A stretch of 64,000 bases of DNA from Scatophagus argus (Eukaryota; Chordata; Actinopteri; Scatophagidae): the NCBI RefSeq assembly GCF_020382885.2, contig NC_058499.1, positions 67,001 through 131,000 of the forward strand, given 5' to 3'. A program made the translations under genes and the position numbers. Within the stretch, counting starts at the first letter, position 1. Each line of letters opens with the position of its first letter. Below, in pieces: positions 62,901 to 64,000 of the stretch. The notes beneath the pieces were generated by a model that had not been told where the DNA came from, ran no database searches, and saw nothing but the letters and a program-made list of their open reading frames with translations.

Positions 62901-63781
62901 ATTTTGAACATTAGCTAAGTATTCATTTTATACCCAAACTCAACCAAACCTTCACCAAACTGTTGTCAGAAAACAAAATGGATTAATAAGATAAATATGG
63001 ATGAACAGACAAGTGATGCTGACATCCGGAGCTGGAGGACAGTTGCAGATCAAAGAAGTATTACTTTAATACGGAGGACTCGAAGGAAATAACCCCAGAA
63101 TAAACTGTTATTAGTCTTCAAAATGTAAAATGATTTCTGTGTTGTTTTTTCAGTGTGTCCTATCTTGTCATTGTCACGTTTCATTTGTCTTTGACTGGAA
63201 ACATTTAACCTTGATGTTAATGTTGGAGGACCTGTGTCTGGGGACAAGGATGGCAGAGAAAACACTGTGCCATTTGTAACGGCATATTTATTATTTCTCC
63301 AGGCTTGTACAACATATCTGCACACAGCATGTCTTAGGAAGCCATGAGGAAAACTTCAGTCCACAAGTACAGACAGTGCTTAAAGTCCACACATCAGTCG
63401 ACATGCCTTTCCTGTCTTGTCCTCAGGTACAACGGTGACCTGAAACCGAGCAGCTCACTGTCTCTTGAGGAAGACGAAGGCTTCAGCGACTGGACTCAAC
63501 GCAGAGAGAGGCAAAGGCAGCAGCGCATGCAGGAGCTTAGCTTAGGAGGTGAGGAAGATGAGGACGAAGAGGAGGTCACAATAAACAAACCTGTAAAGAC
63601 TGTCCAGGCCACAGTTATATCCTCCAGTCAAGTAGACAGAAGCACAGAGGAAATGGAGAGGAGGAAGGGACGTGAGCAGGAGGTTAGTCAAATGAGAAGG
63701 GAGTGGAAGGAAGAGGATGAGAGGAAGAGCGAGGAGGTGATGACCAGGAGGACAGAGGAGATTCAAAGGCCGAATACACAG
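53923..63781 (+). CDS. lsp1: Lymphocyte-specific protein 1 (first three coding exons; 3' part outside the window)
   Basis: Coding exons are 53923-53981, 60417-60548 and 63427-63781 (182 codons so far), joined in phase by GT-AG introns of 6.4 and 2.9 kb. LSP1 is a leukocyte F-actin-binding phosphoprotein at the cytoskeleton and membrane that affects migration; its actin-binding repeats are in the C-terminal half, not seen here. Residues 22-28 onward read TAQRSIEDAEE, matching TAQWSVEDEEE of mammalian LSP1. Residues 78-86 read EEDEGFSDW, matching DEDEGFGDW. A basic R/Q-rich stretch and an acidic run (GGEEDEDEEEV) follow, then a charged helix rich in E/R/K. The start is chosen because ATG 53923 follows a purine-rich leader and opens the frame that splices correctly into exon 2. 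The last exon seen ends CAG before GTAAGT. Position next to tnni2 supports the call. Confidence 0.88.
53982..60416. other. Intron 1 of lsp1
   Basis: About 55350-55460 and 58900-59010 resemble ACTT-rich dispersed fish repeats. A LINE 3' fragment with GAATACTTCATTGATCCCTG is near 56525-56550. About 58665-58785 is a nearly pure purine tract (AGGAGG/GAAGAG). No internal gene is supported. Confidence 0.5.
60612..61262 (-). mobile_element. LINE 3' portion, minus orientation, with simple repeats
   Basis: It lies in intron 2 of lsp1. It begins with CAGTTCAGTTTATTTATGTA, holds a CAGA microsatellite (60838-60862) and a G-rich tract, then CAGCATAACTAGAGACCAGC and a block that matches 47560-47690. This suggests the 44440, 47560 and 1405 fragments all derive from one LINE family. 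Confidence 0.65.
61263..63426. other. Intron 2 of lsp1, right part
   Basis: It contains a SINE fragment in minus orientation at about 62387-62490 (GGAGCCTATCCCAGCTGACT) and a GGATGGATGG patch near 62777. Nothing else is recognised. Confidence 0.55.
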
Positions 63782-64000
63782 GTAAGTGTTTGCCCAAACA
63801 ACTGCAATGTTTCAAAGCTTTAATTCATTCCAGACAAGTCTGATGTACAAGCCAAAGTCAGTTTCCAAGCTGAAGTATTTGAGACACATCCAAGTCAAGT
63901 CTTCAGTAATTTCTCACATTATTCAAGTCATGTTAAAATCAAGTTTCAAATCCTTCTAGATAAATCAGTCAAAGACAAAACCAAAAACAGTCACGTCTTT

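Overview
The window is vertebrate nuclear DNA, almost certainly from a ray-finned (teleost) fish. Genes are split by GT-AG introns, and coding exons are islands in AT-rich sequence full of fish-type repeats: tRNA-headed SINEs with GGAT tails, LINE 3' ends with simple-sequence tails, a Tc1/mariner relic and many microsatellites. No prokaryotic features are present.

Positions 1-41,150 hold a head-to-tail tandem array of six fast skeletal troponin I (tnni2-type) genes, all on the + strand. Gene 1 shows only its last two exons; its 5' part lies before the window. Genes 2-6 are complete, with an untranslated exon 1, a short ATG exon, and coding exons of 37 or 40, 129, 90, 174 or 177 and 78 or 81 nt. 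Stop codons fall at 1689, 10262, 22613, 29045, 36034 and 40936. Genes 2-6 each begin with a recognisable copy of one promoter module: GTATTTC box, inverted CCAAT box, CCATAAAGAG box, TATATA. The proteins are 171-174 aa. Genes 1 and 2 keep the standard G-K-F inhibitory segment. Genes 3-6 have a one-residue-shorter G-V form and a shorter C-terminus.

Exon 6, which encodes the inhibitory region and switch peptide, carries long tracts of nucleotide identity between paralogues (107 bp in genes 2/3, 138 bp in genes 4/5) that contradict the relationships implied by the rest of each gene. This suggests gene conversion.

Positions 41,150-53,900 are a repeat-rich spacer: two nearly intact SINEs with target-site duplications (one within a chimeric insertion into a LINE), several LINE fragments including an ORF1 with a G-D-S motif, an LTR-like stretch, and a decayed coiled-coil gene remnant.

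Positions 53,923-63,781 contain the first three coding exons of lsp1 (lymphocyte-specific protein 1), continuing past the window. tnni2 next to lsp1 is the conserved vertebrate order (human 11p15.5: TNNI2-LSP1-TNNT3), which supports both assignments. The array genes should act in fast muscle, where troponin I holds actomyosin inhibited until Ca2+ binds troponin C. LSP1 is an unrelated leukocyte F-actin-binding protein that is simply a syntenic neighbour.
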